The notes beneath the pieces were generated by a model. That model was not told the origin of the DNA and did not search any database. It was given only the letters and a program-made list of their open reading frames with translations. The position numbers and the translations under genes were made by a program. A DNA stretch of 6,271 nt from Planctomycetota bacterium. GTDB lineage: Bacteria > Planctomycetota > Planctomycetia > Planctomycetales > Planctomycetaceae. The first letter of the stretch is position 1. Every line of letters starts with the position of its first letter. Location of the stretch: positions 1 to 6,271 of the forward strand of contig JAQBZS010000459.1 of NCBI GenBank assembly GCA_027622115.1, given 5' to 3'. Below are positions 5,755 to 6,271 of this stretch, one piece after another.

Positions 5755-6271
5755 TCACACGTCAACGTCCAGGCCGGCCATCCGGCAATAGGCGACGGCC
5801 CACACCACGCCGCTGAGCGGAATCGTAAAGATCTGTCCAACACCGCAGGCCAGCGCTCCCGCCAAGTTGATTCCCAGGACAAACAGAAACAGCACGAATG
5901 CGGCTCCCCAGTTGCCGTCGGTTGCCGCTTTCGCGTCGGTCAGGCAATCCAGGGCGCCGCCGTCTCGATCGAACAGCGCGTACAGGTACGGCCACAACAT
6001 CAACAGCACCAGGATGCCGGGAACAACGCACAGCACGCCGCCAATGCCGTAAGCGAGTCCGAACAGCAAGCTGGCCCCGATAAACCGCAACAGATACGGA
6101 CCGCCCTGGAACAGGTCCGAGATTTCTCCACCCTTGCCCCTCACAATATTGTAAACCGACAGCTTCAATCCCACATGGAAAAACGAAAAGCCGATGAAGA
6201 GCACGCAGGCGAAAACAAACAGGGCCAGAATTGCCACGACTCCAACGCCGGCCGCCGCTCCGCCACCCCGA
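5755..6271 (-). CDS. Multi-pass membrane protein, C-terminal part (DUF4013-like)
   Basis: The minus-strand frame is open at the right window edge and ends in TGA at 5757-5755, leaving 171 visible residues. The GTG at 6237 is probably not the true start, since the frame continues upstream with a Gly/Ala-rich stretch. Hydrophobic segments lie at about 11-31, 60-81, 82-100 (with a Pro-Gly break at 84-85), 122-142 and 145-162. Between them, DGGALDCLTDAKAATDGNWG is a polar loop, followed by GINLAGALACGVGQIFTIPLSGVVWAVAY. The pattern 'LDCL-D...GNW' then 'LaGaLaCGVGxxxTiP...aYr' is typical of small uncharacterised bacterial membrane proteins of the DUF4013/DUF975 kind; the family name is from memory and not certain. 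It is an inner-membrane protein with no assigned function. It converges with the beta-helix gene. Confidence 0.7.
   Translation of the reverse strand, partial: RGGGAAAGVGVVAILALFVFACVLFIGFSFFHVGLKLSVYNIVRGKGGEISDLFQGGPYLLRFIGASLLFGLAYGIGGVLCVVPGILVLLMLWPYLYALFDRDGGALDCLTDAKAATDGNWGAAFVLFLFVLGINLAGALACGVGQIFTIPLSGVVWAVAYCRMAGLDVDV

Overview
This 6.3-kb window is bacterial chromosomal DNA of moderately high GC. No single marker gene fixes the host. The mix of a long secreted parallel beta-helix protein, a signal-peptide-bearing metallo-beta-lactamase-fold (MBL) gene paired with a MarR regulator, a HicB-like antitoxin and a DUF4013-type membrane protein would fit a planctomycete or a related lineage. 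That placement is an inference from gene style only.

Layout: the window opens inside the 3' end of a small HicB-like antitoxin gene (+). After 19 bp comes an intact glutamate synthase small subunit gene, gltD (+), ending in a possible weak terminator. A short intergenic region carries an 18-bp palindrome that looks like a MarR-type operator. It lies just ahead of an MBL-fold hydrolase gene that is broken by one in-frame TGA and one frameshift. The dead gene overlaps, by ATGA, an intact MarR-family regulator gene, so the two were once a translationally coupled unit.

Nine bases after the marR stop begins a 203-bp element bounded by perfect 42-bp inverted repeats. It has no gene of its own and looks like a REP-doublet or MITE-type non-autonomous element. 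Next is a 676-residue exported beta-helix protein (+) built around thirteen near-perfect 23-residue rungs. A 214-bp convergent intergenic region with a 60-bp imperfect hairpin follows. The window closes with the C-terminal part of a multi-pass membrane protein read on the minus strand and cut by the window edge.

Functionally, GltD serves nitrogen assimilation (glutamate synthesis). The MBL/MarR pair is a decaying regulator-plus-enzyme unit whose regulator is intact. The beta-helix protein is probably periplasmic, surface-bound or secreted. I see no phage module, CRISPR array, RNA gene or multi-gene defence system. The most unusual signals are the long perfect inverted-repeat element, the highly regular GIG/Asn/Cys-ladder repeat protein, and the palindrome with the decaying MBL-MarR operon.
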